Of a stretch of 64,000 nucleotides of DNA, positions 31,851 through 42,416 are shown one piece after another (position 1 is the first letter of the stretch; the number at the start of each line of letters is the position of its first letter). The translations under genes and the position numbers were made by a program. Under the pieces are notes generated by a model that saw only the letters and a list, made by a program, of their open reading frames with translations, searched no databases and had not been told where the DNA came from. This stretch comes from Diplocloster agilis. GTDB taxonomy: Bacteria > Bacillota > Clostridia > Lachnospirales > Lachnospiraceae. The stretch is from the NCBI RefSeq assembly GCF_019042275.1, contig NZ_JAHQCW010000001.1:186001-250000 (forward strand). Reading direction: 5' to 3'.

Positions 31851-34800
31851 TTAAAGCTCGGCCTCATCCAATATGAGATTCGGAAAATGCAGCAGCTGTC
31901 TGGGCTGGGGAGTATAACTTGTAAACAAAGTAATATCAAAATGCAGATTCGACCCTTTATGACGGATACTATCTCCTATATGAAGCTGATACCAGGACAG
32001 GATCTCCTTTTCCCAATCCACGGCCATCAATCCGGCCTCCCCGCAGCTGCACGGCAGTGGAAGCTGCAGACAGACGGGCAGCTCAATAGGCTCCAGGCCG
32101 CCGCCTAACACGCGGCTGTAGCGGGCCTCCATCTCTACCTTCATTTCACAGGTCTCGCACCCTGTCAGCAGTTCGTTAAAAAAGGCTGTCAGCCTGCCCG
32201 CTATACCTGGCTTTTGTCCAAAGGAAGCCAGATCTATCTCATCCTTTATTTCCCTGCTGGCAAAATACGGGCTGTCAAACCGTACTTCTCCCGTGTCATA
32301 TATGAATTCCTCCGCTATCTCCCGGCCCGGTATCAGATCCCGGTTCCGGATCACCTCCGTTCCCGCCAGGGCATTCTGGTACTTGAGAATATTCAGCCCT
32401 TGTAAAGTAACGCTTCTTTTGGTCACAGACTGTCCTTCCGTCACTGTTACCCCTTTTCCTGTCTTCTTATCCCGGTAAGTATACAGACCGGCGCAGTCCG
32501 GGCCCCATATGGCGGGATCACGCCGAACCGTCTCATAGTCTTCCCCGGTGAGACCGACCTCCGGTACCGGCAGTCCGGGAATGTGAGCCGCAAAAACACC
32601 AATGGCGAACTCGTCGCCTTCTTCCCCGTCATAGCTTCCCTCGCGGAGCATAAACGAATACGAGCCGGCGGGGTCGTTCCCCACCGCTGTTTCGGCGTCC
32701 GCTAAACCGCTTCCCCGGAATCCCGGCATATTCTTCACGGCTGCCGGGCGTTTCAGGACAACAGCCGCCTCAGTCACCCCGCGGGACAACGTACAAAAAG
32801 AGTTTATGATCTTTTTAGCCGTTTCATAATCCGCGCCTTCACTAAGACGCGCTACATAAATATCCAGGTCATTTCTCATCTGCGGGTACACTGTTGCAAA
32901 GCGGGCAAGTGCGGTAAATAGCTCCTGGAGCTCATCCTTTCTACTTTTTACTTCTGTTTGATTAAAATACACCGTGCACCATATCTCATCCTGTGGATAA
33001 TGGTAAGGCAAGCTATAGGTAAAAATGTAATTCCAGAGCAGAAGCTCCTGCAGACCATTTAACTCCTGCAGATCAGCTCCCTCCTGAAGACCATCTCCCC
33101 TCCCACGGCGCTTCATACCCGGCAAATCCCACAGGTCCTGCCGGTCTTCACCGGCCTGCTCCTGCATAACCATAACCGGCATATCCGGATAACTGCGCAG
33201 GAGCATAGGAATCCGAATTCTTCCCATGCTTCTGGCCTCATCCGGCCCCGTCACATTACCCAGCCACGAGGATCCATGATAATTCGCAATATTCGGAAGG
33301 CTGTGAATTTGATGTTCAAGCCATGACGGCTGCCAGATTAATTCCCCTTCTATCTCACTTATAATACCACCCTGATCATTCCGCAGCAGCTCCGGTGCCT
33401 GAACACAGAAGGCCATCCCGGCATTCTGCGCCGTCTCCAGCGCGAACCTGGCATCCGTTATGGAAATAGATGCCGTCTGGGACAATGTAACCGATCCATA
33501 CAGCCGCGGGGGTATATTTTCATTTATCATCGCCTGTACCGCCAACTTGTATTCCAACACGGCGCGTATTCCATACAAGCTGGTAAGGCGGTTCAGCAAC
33601 TGCTGCCGCAGGATCTCGCGCCCCATTGCGGAGCTGCCGCCCTGATCGGCAAAAACAGGCATAAGTAGGCCGGCCAGACTGTCCGCCAGGGATCTCTTCT
33701 GATTCAGCAATTCCTCATAAGCGTCCGGATCGGCCAGGAAAATCGCGCTTAACATCCCCGGTTCCAGAAGGTCGTCAAATGCCCGGACAAATAAACGCAG
33801 CCAATCATCCAGATCAATCTGCCGGAACTCCTTTCGCATATCCGGAGATGGGGACAGGCCCTGTCCCGGCACATAAGAATAGATACCGATATCGCCGCCG
33901 CTGTCCATCAGCCTGTTGGCCGGAGGACGTACCGCACAGATTACCGGTTCCTCCCGGAATCGGTAATCCGCCGCCCTATCCCCCTGGCGGAAAATCCACA
34001 GCTGGGCGCTTTCGCTTCGGGGCTGCTTTTCCTGACACAGGACGCGCATTCCCGGGAAGGCATGTTCCAGATTCCGGGCAAACACAGACATATCCCTGGT
34101 CCGCCCCGCTTCTTCTCCCACTCTGATTCCCGCGGCATTTAGTCCTGGAACCAGTTCCAGACAAGGAGGAATCTCCGTCGATACCGTCAGGATCGCGGGA
34201 TCTTCCGTCAGCTCCTCCGGTACGATCTCTTTCGTCCGATGCATATGTAAACGGCAGTAAAGACCAAAGAGCTGCTGTTCGGCGGTCTGCCTGTCATGGA
34301 ACGGGAAGGCGATCTCACAGGGTTGCGGAGCGGCAGCCTCTTTCCCCTGGGCCCGCAGCTTCAGATAGGCACAGACCGAATCCTCCTGGGCGAACAGCCA
34401 GTCATTCAGAGCCTCTCTCTCCTCTTCCCCGAACAGGAAGCGGTCCTCCTTCAGAAGGGAAGTCGCTAACTCCAGGCGCACCGGATTCGGATCCGTCAGT
34501 TGGTAATAGATCTCCCCATACCGGGCAAACGCCTGTTTTGCGCTGTCTGCCGCCTCCGCCTTATCATAACGCCGCCCGTCAAAACGAAGGGTAAATACTA
34601 ACACCGGAGACGCGCCGAATGGATCCATCCCATGACTAAAACTGCCTTCCTCTGCGATCCTCCAGTCATAAGTAATCCCCGGCCAGGAGTCCGGTGGAAT
34701 GAGCCGGTCAACATAACCCACGGTGATATCCCCGGCCGCTTCCTTAAGTCCTCTCACATTCCGGGAGACGATCCGGTTTCCATAGAGATCCTGCCACCAT

Positions 34801-37800
34801 CCTTCCAGTCGCAAGGTTTCCCCGATACCCACATAAGGGCTTTCTCCGTCCTGATAACAGCTCCACAGATCCGCCTTTTTATATTTCAGGAACGGCCGGT
34901 AAGGGACGGCAGCCGTAAACTGCCATAAGTTCCCCGGGGCGGGGCCAATGGGCATACTGGAAGGACTGGCCATAAAGGAATCATTTTCCAGTATTCGGTA
35001 AGACAACAAACTGTAATTATTAAGCAGATATTGCATCGCGTCGGCCTTGCACGTAATCTCTTCCACATCCGCAGGGACCTCTCTGCCGGCGCCAGCTTTC
35101 AGAACGCCGGCCGTAACCGTCGGGTTCAGCATGACCCGTCCGTCGCATGCTTTGCCCAGCGGAACCGTCCCCTCCTCCAGGCAGCAGCCGGTGACAAACA
35201 GATTCATATAGTCAAAGACCCCGCAGCTCTCCTCCGTCTTTGCATCACACCCGTTTTTTGTCCTGTCATAAAGGACGAACAGGTTGACCGAAGCGTTGCC
35301 TTTATCATCGAAGATTTCATCCGGCAGGCCGCAGTCCTTTGCCTCATTCCGGTAATAGAGGCTGTAGCCTCCACTGTTCGTAATACATCCCTCCCAGAGA
35401 CATCTGAAAAATGCAGACGTATCCTCCGGCGCGGCGCCGGGAATCCGGTTCCCCGCCGGATGAGTTTCCGTGGAAAGGTTCGACCGCTGCAGCCAAAAAC
35501 TCACCGCGTTTCCTTCGCTTATCATGGCGCTGGATTCCAGATCTTTCTCAAAGTATCCCAGCAAAAGACCGGATACCGGAAGTCCGCCCTCCTCTACGCT
35601 TAGGATCCGTTCCAGCTTCGCCACGTCCTTTTGCCCCATTCCGGCCAGGTCATAAGTTCTGTTCAGCATCGGATAACCCTCCCGTCCGGGCGATTTCCTG
35701 ATCCGGAAGGTAATCCTGGTTCCCCATCCGTAATTGACCCCTGGGCTTTCCGCCATCTCCCCTTCCGCCTCGTCATACCTGGCATAGGACATCCGGTACA
35801 TAAGCGGTTTTCCGGCTGTGGCGCCCATGACCGCTTCCTCCGGCAGTTCATAGAGGTATAAAGTAGAAACAGGGCTGCCGGCATAAGGAAGTACGACAGG
35901 ATCGGCCGCCGTAAGGGTATACGGGTTGGTAAAGGAGTAAGACGCGGCCTGCCTGTCCGCCAACCCCTGCGGCTGAAGCGCGGCTCCTTTTAATTCTCCC
36001 GGATACGCCGCCGCTTCCATCAGCCATTTTACCTGCCCGGCTTTGGGGCTGCCCGGTGAAAGGATGATCTCCAGGGGAGACCCGCACTCCATCCAGGGAA
36101 CAGTACTGCAGTCGAATGTAATCTTAAATTCGTTTCGGATATCCGGTAAAAGCGCGATCTGTTGGCCGGTCAGCGCATACATACCCGCCTCCTCCGGAAG
36201 GCAAAGTTTCGTTCCCTGCCGTTTTACCCACATTCCTTCGGCAGCCGGACTTATCCCGTCCGCAGGAATCCGAAGACCATGCATATGATAGCGGGACGCC
36301 ATACCGGACAAATGCTGTAAATACTGGCTCCTTTGGACCCCCATAAGCACCTCGGCCAGTCTGAGCTGTTCCAGATGCGGCAGGGAAAGTTCAGCCCCCT
36401 CGCCTTCTGCCGCCGCAAACAGTCCATGGATGGTATCATTTTCCGGCTGGGAAAGCATCTGCACAGAGATCTGCTGCTCCCGGATGATCGACTGAACCGT
36501 ATCCCCTTCGGACACGGTATATGCCTCCCGTCCGGCCACCGCCAGGGATATCCCGCTGCCAAGCGGATGTTCCTGATTCGCCGTCAGCAGGTCATACAGC
36601 GTGTACTCCGGGCCTCCCCGCTCCCTGATCCAGCTTATGATATCCCGGGCGGACTCCTGTCCCGTCAGGGGATATTGGTAATTACGAAGCTGTTCTCTCA
36701 TAGCCTGGGCCATCTGCCGCGCCAGCAGCAGAAAATAATCCGCGAAAACCCACTCGGACATGGATAGCGGGCTGCCCGTTACCTGCTCCGACAGAACCGG
36801 ATCCCGCTCCTTTTGCACCTTCACCGCTAACTCATCGAACAATTCCCTGAGGGCATACACTTTATCCCAGGATACTTCATTATAAGCGCCGAACTCATAA
36901 GAGGTGACTCTCCCTTCCCCGTCGTCGGCCCTCATGGAAAGTTCCCCGGGCACAGGGAAATATACGCCGTTCCTTACCTGTCCGTCGTCTGAGGGTCCGC
37001 CGTCTGAGGGTCCGCCGTCTGACTGTCCTTCTTTCATATCACCCGCGTCTTCCCCTGCTCCGGTTCCGATCTGCAAAAGGAACTGCCCCTCGAGGAATTC
37101 TTTCACCGCATCCGGCGGCAGCGGCATCGGATTCTCCCTGGAGGAAGCCAGTCCATAATCAATAGCCCAGTCCAGCGCCTCCTTGGTAATAACCAGTCCG
37201 TCCGCCTCCCCGGGCGAATAATCCCCCTGATCCTGCAGGGCTGCGACCAGCCAGCGGCCGATCATCTTAGTCAATCGTTCAAACGCAGTATCGGGCTGAG
37301 ATCCTAAGGCTTTTCGTACCGCGGAATCCCGGTCTTTGGAAGCGGGCAGTGTAGTATCCAGAAGAAGCAGAATCACCATGCACGGCGCCACGCTCCCGCT
37401 CCCCCACTCATCCGCCGCTGCAGTCAGGGAAGCGCTTATGTACCCCGTCAAACACTGCTTTTCGCCGGACGGGCGAAGCCTGTTCCATTGGAGGTTGTAC
37501 TCCCTCCGGGGCAGCCTGGACAGCCGGGTTCCGGCCGGCCCCTGCAGCCTGCCCGCCGGCATCTGCAGCCCGCCGTAAGGCGTCCGGCCCAATTCCCAGG
37601 GACCTTTGCTGTCTGAGCCCAAAGAAAAACTCTCCTTTATCTTAAGAGAAAAGCTGAAATGAATCCTGATCTTGAATATGCCCAGATTGATGGATACGCT
37701 GAGTTCTACCTCGACCCCTACCGCCACGCTTAGCACCACCGCACGGTAGGCTTCAAAGGTAAACTGGACATAGAGCGATAATGACACATTCACCTCTGCT

Positions 37801-40800
37801 TTAATAATCGCAAAATCAACGCTGCCGAACAACTGCCCCGAAATTCCAGCGATACCGGTCAGCTTATAATAATAATCCGTATCCAGGGAAGCCTCGTCAC
37901 CAAGCACTCCAAGCTCCGCCATCGGGTAAGGATTCCATTTAGCCAGAACCCCCTCGATGATGGCCATGATTGTCAGAGAAAATCCCGCGTTTAAAATCCC
38001 GTAGTGGACTGATTTTCCGAAGCCGGCCCGGATGCCGAAGCCAAAAGTGATCACCGGCTGAAATAACCCGTCCTCCGAATGGGGGATCAGGTCACCCGCA
38101 GTCTCGTCGGAAAGGCTCCCGAAGTAGATCCCTGCCGCCCCGGTTATAGGAATGAAGGGATAGATAATGCCCTCCACCGCCAGGGATCGCCCAAAGTCCT
38201 GGTTCCACGGAAAACCAATATCCACCTGATAATCCCCGTTCGTATAGACAGCGAGGCCGAAGACCGGCAAGGTCAGGCTGTAAGCGCCGACGGTGAGATA
38301 CCGCATGGTGTCCGGCAGCGTAACTTCCATCTGGAAGACGCCAATGGTATCGGAGACCTTCCGGTAGAGCACCTGGATGTCCAGTCCCTTAAATACCTTG
38401 GCTGCGGCGCCATTTAGCCGCAGGCGCAGCGCATATAAAACCGGATCGCAGAATACGATCTGGGCATCCACCATATAATCCTTTTCCCCTTTACTCTTCA
38501 GAATTCCAAAATCCGCAGCGATCAGCCAGCCGCCCTCTGAGGAATAGGCGACCGGGGGCAGCTTTTCTCCTTTTGGAGGCTCCAGGGTATTGATAGCCAA
38601 CATCGCTTTTTCTACCGTATCCGCCTGTGCCAGTCCCTCAATCCCGATATGCTGTCCGGCTGCCAGAGTGCGCAGGATAAAGGAAGAAGAACCGCTCCCG
38701 TCCGGCGCCGGCGCGCTGCCGGGCTTTGCGGCGTTCCAGTTGATGGAATCCCCCTGCATCCACGCAAACGATCCGTCGATGGTGATGAAAACCCCTTTCT
38801 CCTGCATCCCCCCGCCGCTATGGTATTCTACCCGTATCCCGCTGATCTTGGCGATCCCCAGATCGATCGGATCAATATCCATCTGAAGGGCAACCTGATT
38901 CGTTTTAAAATAATATAGGATGTGAAAATTCTTTGGAGAGATGGCATCCAGCACATTCCACGGCGCTTCCAGCCCGAAGCTTTTGTTGGTAGCCCAGGAA
39001 ATCATCCTGCATAGAATACTGCCCAGTGTGACTCCTTCCTGGAAGCGGATATCCGCCTTCCACCCCTCTTCCTCCGAAGATTTTTCCAGCATCGCGGTTC
39101 CGATCCCCTCGCAGGTAAGACCGAACCCGTACGTCCCCTTGGGACCCGCGTACCGGTACCAGAGGGTCAGATCGATATTCGACCAGACCACATGTGCCCA
39201 CATGTAGGCATAGAGAGCGCTTTCAGATCCCGGTGAGGCTGTCTGCAGGAACTCGCTGCCTGCCCCTTTAGCAGTTGCCTGTATGACGGCTCCGTGCAGG
39301 CCGGTATGTTCCTCCGGCGCAATTGTTCCCAGGGAAACTGAAGCTTCTACAGACAGGTTTTCTATAAAGGGCACCACCCACGGCTCCTGGGACGCGGCGC
39401 TGATTCTCCACCTGCTTGTATTGCTTTCAAACAGGATTTCTATCCTGCACAGCGGGAAGTCCGGTTCTCCTTCAGATATCCCCCCGCTCTTCCCGATATA
39501 TTCGGAGAGAACGGCGGATAACTGTACCTGCTGACCGTTCGTCACCTCTCCCTTAAACTTCCATCCATTTTCCGAAGTATAGCCGGCAGTCACGGACACT
39601 GCGATGGGCATCGGACCGTCCGGAAGAAAATCCACGCTTCCCGCCAGCATCGCCGCATTATTGCTCCCCCCGTGCTGCAGGCTCAAGCCCAGCCCGGTAA
39701 CCGTGAAAATATCCAGCACTTCCCAGTCCATATCGATATAGCATCCGAACTGCCAGTTCTTCCGCTGAAGGTCCAGCTCCATCTGGAGAACGGATACCTC
39801 GAAGGACTCCGGCAGCTTGATATCGGGCGATAGAATCTTAAGAAGATCCGAAAGTATCAGCTTTTCGCTTCCCAGGGAGAGGCCCGCCCGGAATTCGGGG
39901 AACCGCGCCCACACTTCGAGGACCGAGGTCCGCCCTTCATTTTCCAATGTAATCTGTCCGGTTATCTCAGCGGACATGCCCCGATGCTCGAAACTGCCCG
40001 GATCCGTAACTGTAATGCAGATTCCCGGCAGTATGGATAATTCCGGTTCCTCGCAGAAAGTCCAAGCCTCACCGGCCTCCAGACGGATCATAACGGACTG
40101 CAGCCGGTGTTCCCGCGTGTCATAGGACAGGGATATCTCTTTCGCCCCGATTCCCGCCAGGTCCCGCAGCGGAGCCGGCAGGATCTCCATAAAGTCCAGA
40201 TTACCCGCCAGCCGGCAGAGCACCGTTAAGGCGCTAAACGGCTTGTCCCATACGGCGGACAGAACCCATACCTGATTGATAACCGGATATTGCAGTAAAA
40301 AGCGTATGTCCGTGTCCGCGTATGTATCTATATTTGTACCTATACCGGAATCTATAAATGTACCGGGACCTATAAATGCACCGGAATCCATATCTGAATC
40401 CGTGTAGGTAGCGGTAATCCCTCCCCAGACCGGCACTGCGTTTTCCGGTATCTGAAGGTCGAACCCTATATTCGAGAGCTTTATCCAGGGCAGGAATTCC
40501 CAGTCTTCCCGGGATCTGCAGGACAGAGCTGCCGTTACATCTCCCGTTTCAAAAAAATGTTCAAATACAAGCGTTATCACCATCGGTATCCCATACAGTT
40601 CCGTGCCGGCGTCCGAAACCACCACCCTGATCAGTTCCCCGTCGTCATCATATGCAGGCGTCACCTGTAAGCCTTCTCCGCCAAGGGGGAAAGCTTCCAG
40701 GTAGGTGCGCAGATAGGAAGTCAGGTTGCTGTCCGGAAGGCAGTCGTATAAGGAAAACGGCCGATGCATCGCCGCCTGCGTAAAGGACTTCAGGACTTCC

Positions 40801-42416
40801 TGCAACGTAAGGGGAGCGCTTGCACGGTATGTTGCCTGAACCGCCCCTTCCACCCGATCCTCCAAGTAGGCGAAGCAGGCCACCATTCCCATCATCAGCT
40901 TATCATTTTCCATCTCTCCCATGAGCTGCGCCAGGCGGTCAAAGAACTCCGTATATTGATTCCCCCGCTCATGACAATAGATAAAAAAGTGCAGAAGGTT
41001 ATGGATACGTTCCAGGCCGGTGTAAAGTCTTCCCTGTGTCGGCTGACTGACCGGGATAGTGGGGTTCGTCGCAATCTCCTGCAGTTCCTCCGCAAATGCT
41101 ATGTCCGCGTGGAACAGGTCATAATTATTCTGATCCCCATTATTAGAGCCGTTAAAATGCAGATACGGGCGTCCCCAGGAGATCATGAAGCTGGCCGTCC
41201 CCTGCCCTTCAAACACCGGAGGCATGTCCGCTTCTATAAACAGCCCGCGGAAGAGCGGTTCCACCACATCCCCCAGAAATAGAACATGGAGCGCAATATC
41301 CGTATCCGCAAATATATTCTGAAGAACCACCGGGGTAACCTGTTCCGCTATCTTGATCATGGACAGGTCCAGTCCCGCTGCCTGCACCTGTCGTAATAGC
41401 TCCCGCAGGGCATTCCCTTCCTTCCGCCTGCTGTCTGCATCGTAGAATAGGGAATTCATATTTCTGGTATATCCTGTGATAGCCTCCTCGTCCTGTTCCC
41501 GAAAGTCGTTCAACAAGCATGCGATTTCCGCCGCAGGCTTGGAAAATTTGCTCAGAATTACCATAAGCACCGGCTTTTGCTGGAGCGATGCATAGTATAG
41601 GGCCGCCAAGCCATAGTTCAGCAGCGCAACGGGAATAGTGCCGGTTTCCGCCAGCGTATGAAACCCATACACCGGCCACAGCAGCTGATTACCCCGCCGG
41701 CTGATCAGATCCAGCGCCATGGCCGATTGACTCTGTATATTGGGATTTGGAATGTTATGGGTGAACCAGGCTAATGCCGCGGGCTGCAGCATAAAGTCTT
41801 CCTGGTCGTAAGCATAAGCCATTTTCTGGAACAGGTCAAAACCTTCGTAATATACCCCGTAAACATTCTGTAATCGCCGGGAACAGTATTCTCCCGCATC
41901 ATCCAGCCACTCAATCATGCTGGGCCGGTGCCAATTATAAGGTTCCAGGCGCAGAAAAACATCTACCGCCAGTATCTTGGGCATTTCACTAAACGGATTG
42001 TCATACCCACCCGTAAACCCAAAATCAGCTAACGGCAAAGATGCTTTGTCCGGATCAAATGGTGTAAACCAGACTTGCTGGCCCTCAAAATTAATGCTTT
42101 GAGTTCCTTTTTTTCTTTTATCGAACATTTCCACCAGGATCTCCAGCTTATCAATTAATGGTCTTTCCCCTTCGTGCCGGCGTATATCATAGAGAACGTT
42201 GACGGCGCCCCGGGGACGGAAGAGTCGCAGGAACCTGCGCAGTATATGGATCGTTGTGGCCTGATGTCCAAAATTTGGAGAGTTGTCCACGTATACGCGG
42301 ATCTGAAGCTGAGGATTTCCAAAATAAAGCTGCAGCTGCAACATCACAGTTTCATAGATATCTCCGGCCTGTGGATCCGCCGACAGAACCAGCTGGATAA
42401 ATTCATATATCTTCAT
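31851..42416 (-). CDS. Giant protein (3521 aa) of unknown function with DUF6603-like and LysM-like regions
   Basis: One uninterrupted frame of 10.6 kb starting in the ATGA overlap with the 1125-aa gene. No signal peptide or membrane anchor. Residues about 1-650 are alpha/beta ('MKIYEFIQLVLSADPQAGD'...'LLRQVQAAGLDLSMIKIAEQV'). Residues about 700-1700 are long amphipathic beta repeats ('VTGLGLSLQHGG', 'GLGVSF'-like, 'FGFGIRAGFGKSVHYG') that remind me of DUF6603. About residue 1965 is a LysM-like stretch 'AYTVSEGDTVQSIIREQQIS'. The C-terminal third is mixed, ending 'HFDITLFTSYTPQPRQLLHF'. Asp/Gly-rich tandem linkers sit near residues 670-700 and 1790. Likely a large structural or toxin-like cell product; no enzymatic motif recognised. 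A gene this long kept open argues for strong selection. Confidence 0.75.
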   Translation of the reverse strand: MKIYEFIQLVLSADPQAGDIYETVMLQLQLYFGNPQLQIRVYVDNSPNFGHQATTIHILRRFLRLFRPRGAVNVLYDIRRHEGERPLIDKLEILVEMFDKRKKGTQSINFEGQQVWFTPFDPDKASLPLADFGFTGGYDNPFSEMPKILAVDVFLRLEPYNWHRPSMIEWLDDAGEYCSRRLQNVYGVYYEGFDLFQKMAYAYDQEDFMLQPAALAWFTHNIPNPNIQSQSAMALDLISRRGNQLLWPVYGFHTLAETGTIPVALLNYGLAALYYASLQQKPVLMVILSKFSKPAAEIACLLNDFREQDEEAITGYTRNMNSLFYDADSRRKEGNALRELLRQVQAAGLDLSMIKIAEQVTPVVLQNIFADTDIALHVLFLGDVVEPLFRGLFIEADMPPVFEGQGTASFMISWGRPYLHFNGSNNGDQNNYDLFHADIAFAEELQEIATNPTIPVSQPTQGRLYTGLERIHNLLHFFIYCHERGNQYTEFFDRLAQLMGEMENDKLMMGMVACFAYLEDRVEGAVQATYRASAPLTLQEVLKSFTQAAMHRPFSLYDCLPDSNLTSYLRTYLEAFPLGGEGLQVTPAYDDDGELIRVVVSDAGTELYGIPMVITLVFEHFFETGDVTAALSCRSREDWEFLPWIKLSNIGFDLQIPENAVPVWGGITATYTDSDMDSGAFIGPGTFIDSGIGTNIDTYADTDIRFLLQYPVINQVWVLSAVWDKPFSALTVLCRLAGNLDFMEILPAPLRDLAGIGAKEISLSYDTREHRLQSVMIRLEAGEAWTFCEEPELSILPGICITVTDPGSFEHRGMSAEITGQITLENEGRTSVLEVWARFPEFRAGLSLGSEKLILSDLLKILSPDIKLPESFEVSVLQMELDLQRKNWQFGCYIDMDWEVLDIFTVTGLGLSLQHGGSNNAAMLAGSVDFLPDGPMPIAVSVTAGYTSENGWKFKGEVTNGQQVQLSAVLSEYIGKSGGISEGEPDFPLCRIEILFESNTSRWRISAASQEPWVVPFIENLSVEASVSLGTIAPEEHTGLHGAVIQATAKGAGSEFLQTASPGSESALYAYMWAHVVWSNIDLTLWYRYAGPKGTYGFGLTCEGIGTAMLEKSSEEEGWKADIRFQEGVTLGSILCRMISWATNKSFGLEAPWNVLDAISPKNFHILYYFKTNQVALQMDIDPIDLGIAKISGIRVEYHSGGGMQEKGVFITIDGSFAWMQGDSINWNAAKPGSAPAPDGSGSSSFILRTLAAGQHIGIEGLAQADTVEKAMLAINTLEPPKGEKLPPVAYSSEGGWLIAADFGILKSKGEKDYMVDAQIVFCDPVLYALRLRLNGAAAKVFKGLDIQVLYRKVSDTIGVFQMEVTLPDTMRYLTVGAYSLTLPVFGLAVYTNGDYQVDIGFPWNQDFGRSLAVEGIIYPFIPITGAAGIYFGSLSDETAGDLIPHSEDGLFQPVITFGFGIRAGFGKSVHYGILNAGFSLTIMAIIEGVLAKWNPYPMAELGVLGDEASLDTDYYYKLTGIAGISGQLFGSVDFAIIKAEVNVSLSLYVQFTFEAYRAVVLSVAVGVEVELSVSINLGIFKIRIHFSFSLKIKESFSLGSDSKGPWELGRTPYGGLQMPAGRLQGPAGTRLSRLPRREYNLQWNRLRPSGEKQCLTGYISASLTAAADEWGSGSVAPCMVILLLLDTTLPASKDRDSAVRKALGSQPDTAFERLTKMIGRWLVAALQDQGDYSPGEADGLVITKEALDWAIDYGLASSRENPMPLPPDAVKEFLEGQFLLQIGTGAGEDAGDMKEGQSDGGPSDGGPSDDGQVRNGVYFPVPGELSMRADDGEGRVTSYEFGAYNEVSWDKVYALRELFDELAVKVQKERDPVLSEQVTGSPLSMSEWVFADYFLLLARQMAQAMREQLRNYQYPLTGQESARDIISWIRERGGPEYTLYDLLTANQEHPLGSGISLAVAGREAYTVSEGDTVQSIIREQQISVQMLSQPENDTIHGLFAAAEGEGAELSLPHLEQLRLAEVLMGVQRSQYLQHLSGMASRYHMHGLRIPADGISPAAEGMWVKRQGTKLCLPEEAGMYALTGQQIALLPDIRNEFKITFDCSTVPWMECGSPLEIILSPGSPKAGQVKWLMEAAAYPGELKGAALQPQGLADRQAASYSFTNPYTLTAADPVVLPYAGSPVSTLYLYELPEEAVMGATAGKPLMYRMSYARYDEAEGEMAESPGVNYGWGTRITFRIRKSPGREGYPMLNRTYDLAGMGQKDVAKLERILSVEEGGLPVSGLLLGYFEKDLESSAMISEGNAVSFWLQRSNLSTETHPAGNRIPGAAPEDTSAFFRCLWEGCITNSGGYSLYYRNEAKDCGLPDEIFDDKGNASVNLFVLYDRTKNGCDAKTEESCGVFDYMNLFVTGCCLEEGTVPLGKACDGRVMLNPTVTAGVLKAGAGREVPADVEEITCKADAMQYLLNNYSLLSYRILENDSFMASPSSMPIGPAPGNLWQFTAAVPYRPFLKYKKADLWSCYQDGESPYVGIGETLRLEGWWQDLYGNRIVSRNVRGLKEAAGDITVGYVDRLIPPDSWPGITYDWRIAEEGSFSHGMDPFGASPVLVFTLRFDGRRYDKAEAADSAKQAFARYGEIYYQLTDPNPVRLELATSLLKEDRFLFGEEEREALNDWLFAQEDSVCAYLKLRAQGKEAAAPQPCEIAFPFHDRQTAEQQLFGLYCRLHMHRTKEIVPEELTEDPAILTVSTEIPPCLELVPGLNAAGIRVGEEAGRTRDMSVFARNLEHAFPGMRVLCQEKQPRSESAQLWIFRQGDRAADYRFREEPVICAVRPPANRLMDSGGDIGIYSYVPGQGLSPSPDMRKEFRQIDLDDWLRLFVRAFDDLLEPGMLSAIFLADPDAYEELLNQKRSLADSLAGLLMPVFADQGGSSAMGREILRQQLLNRLTSLYGIRAVLEYKLAVQAMINENIPPRLYGSVTLSQTASISITDARFALETAQNAGMAFCVQAPELLRNDQGGIISEIEGELIWQPSWLEHQIHSLPNIANYHGSSWLGNVTGPDEARSMGRIRIPMLLRSYPDMPVMVMQEQAGEDRQDLWDLPGMKRRGRGDGLQEGADLQELNGLQELLLWNYIFTYSLPYHYPQDEIWCTVYFNQTEVKSRKDELQELFTALARFATVYPQMRNDLDIYVARLSEGADYETAKKIINSFCTLSRGVTEAAVVLKRPAAVKNMPGFRGSGLADAETAVGNDPAGSYSFMLREGSYDGEEGDEFAIGVFAAHIPGLPVPEVGLTGEDYETVRRDPAIWGPDCAGLYTYRDKKTGKGVTVTEGQSVTKRSVTLQGLNILKYQNALAGTEVIRNRDLIPGREIAEEFIYDTGEVRFDSPYFASREIKDEIDLASFGQKPGIAGRLTAFFNELLTGCETCEMKVEMEARYSRVLGGGLEPIELPVCLQLPLPCSCGEAGLMAVDWEKEILSWYQLHIGDSIRHKGSNLHFDITLFTSYTPQPRQLLHFPNLILDEAEL

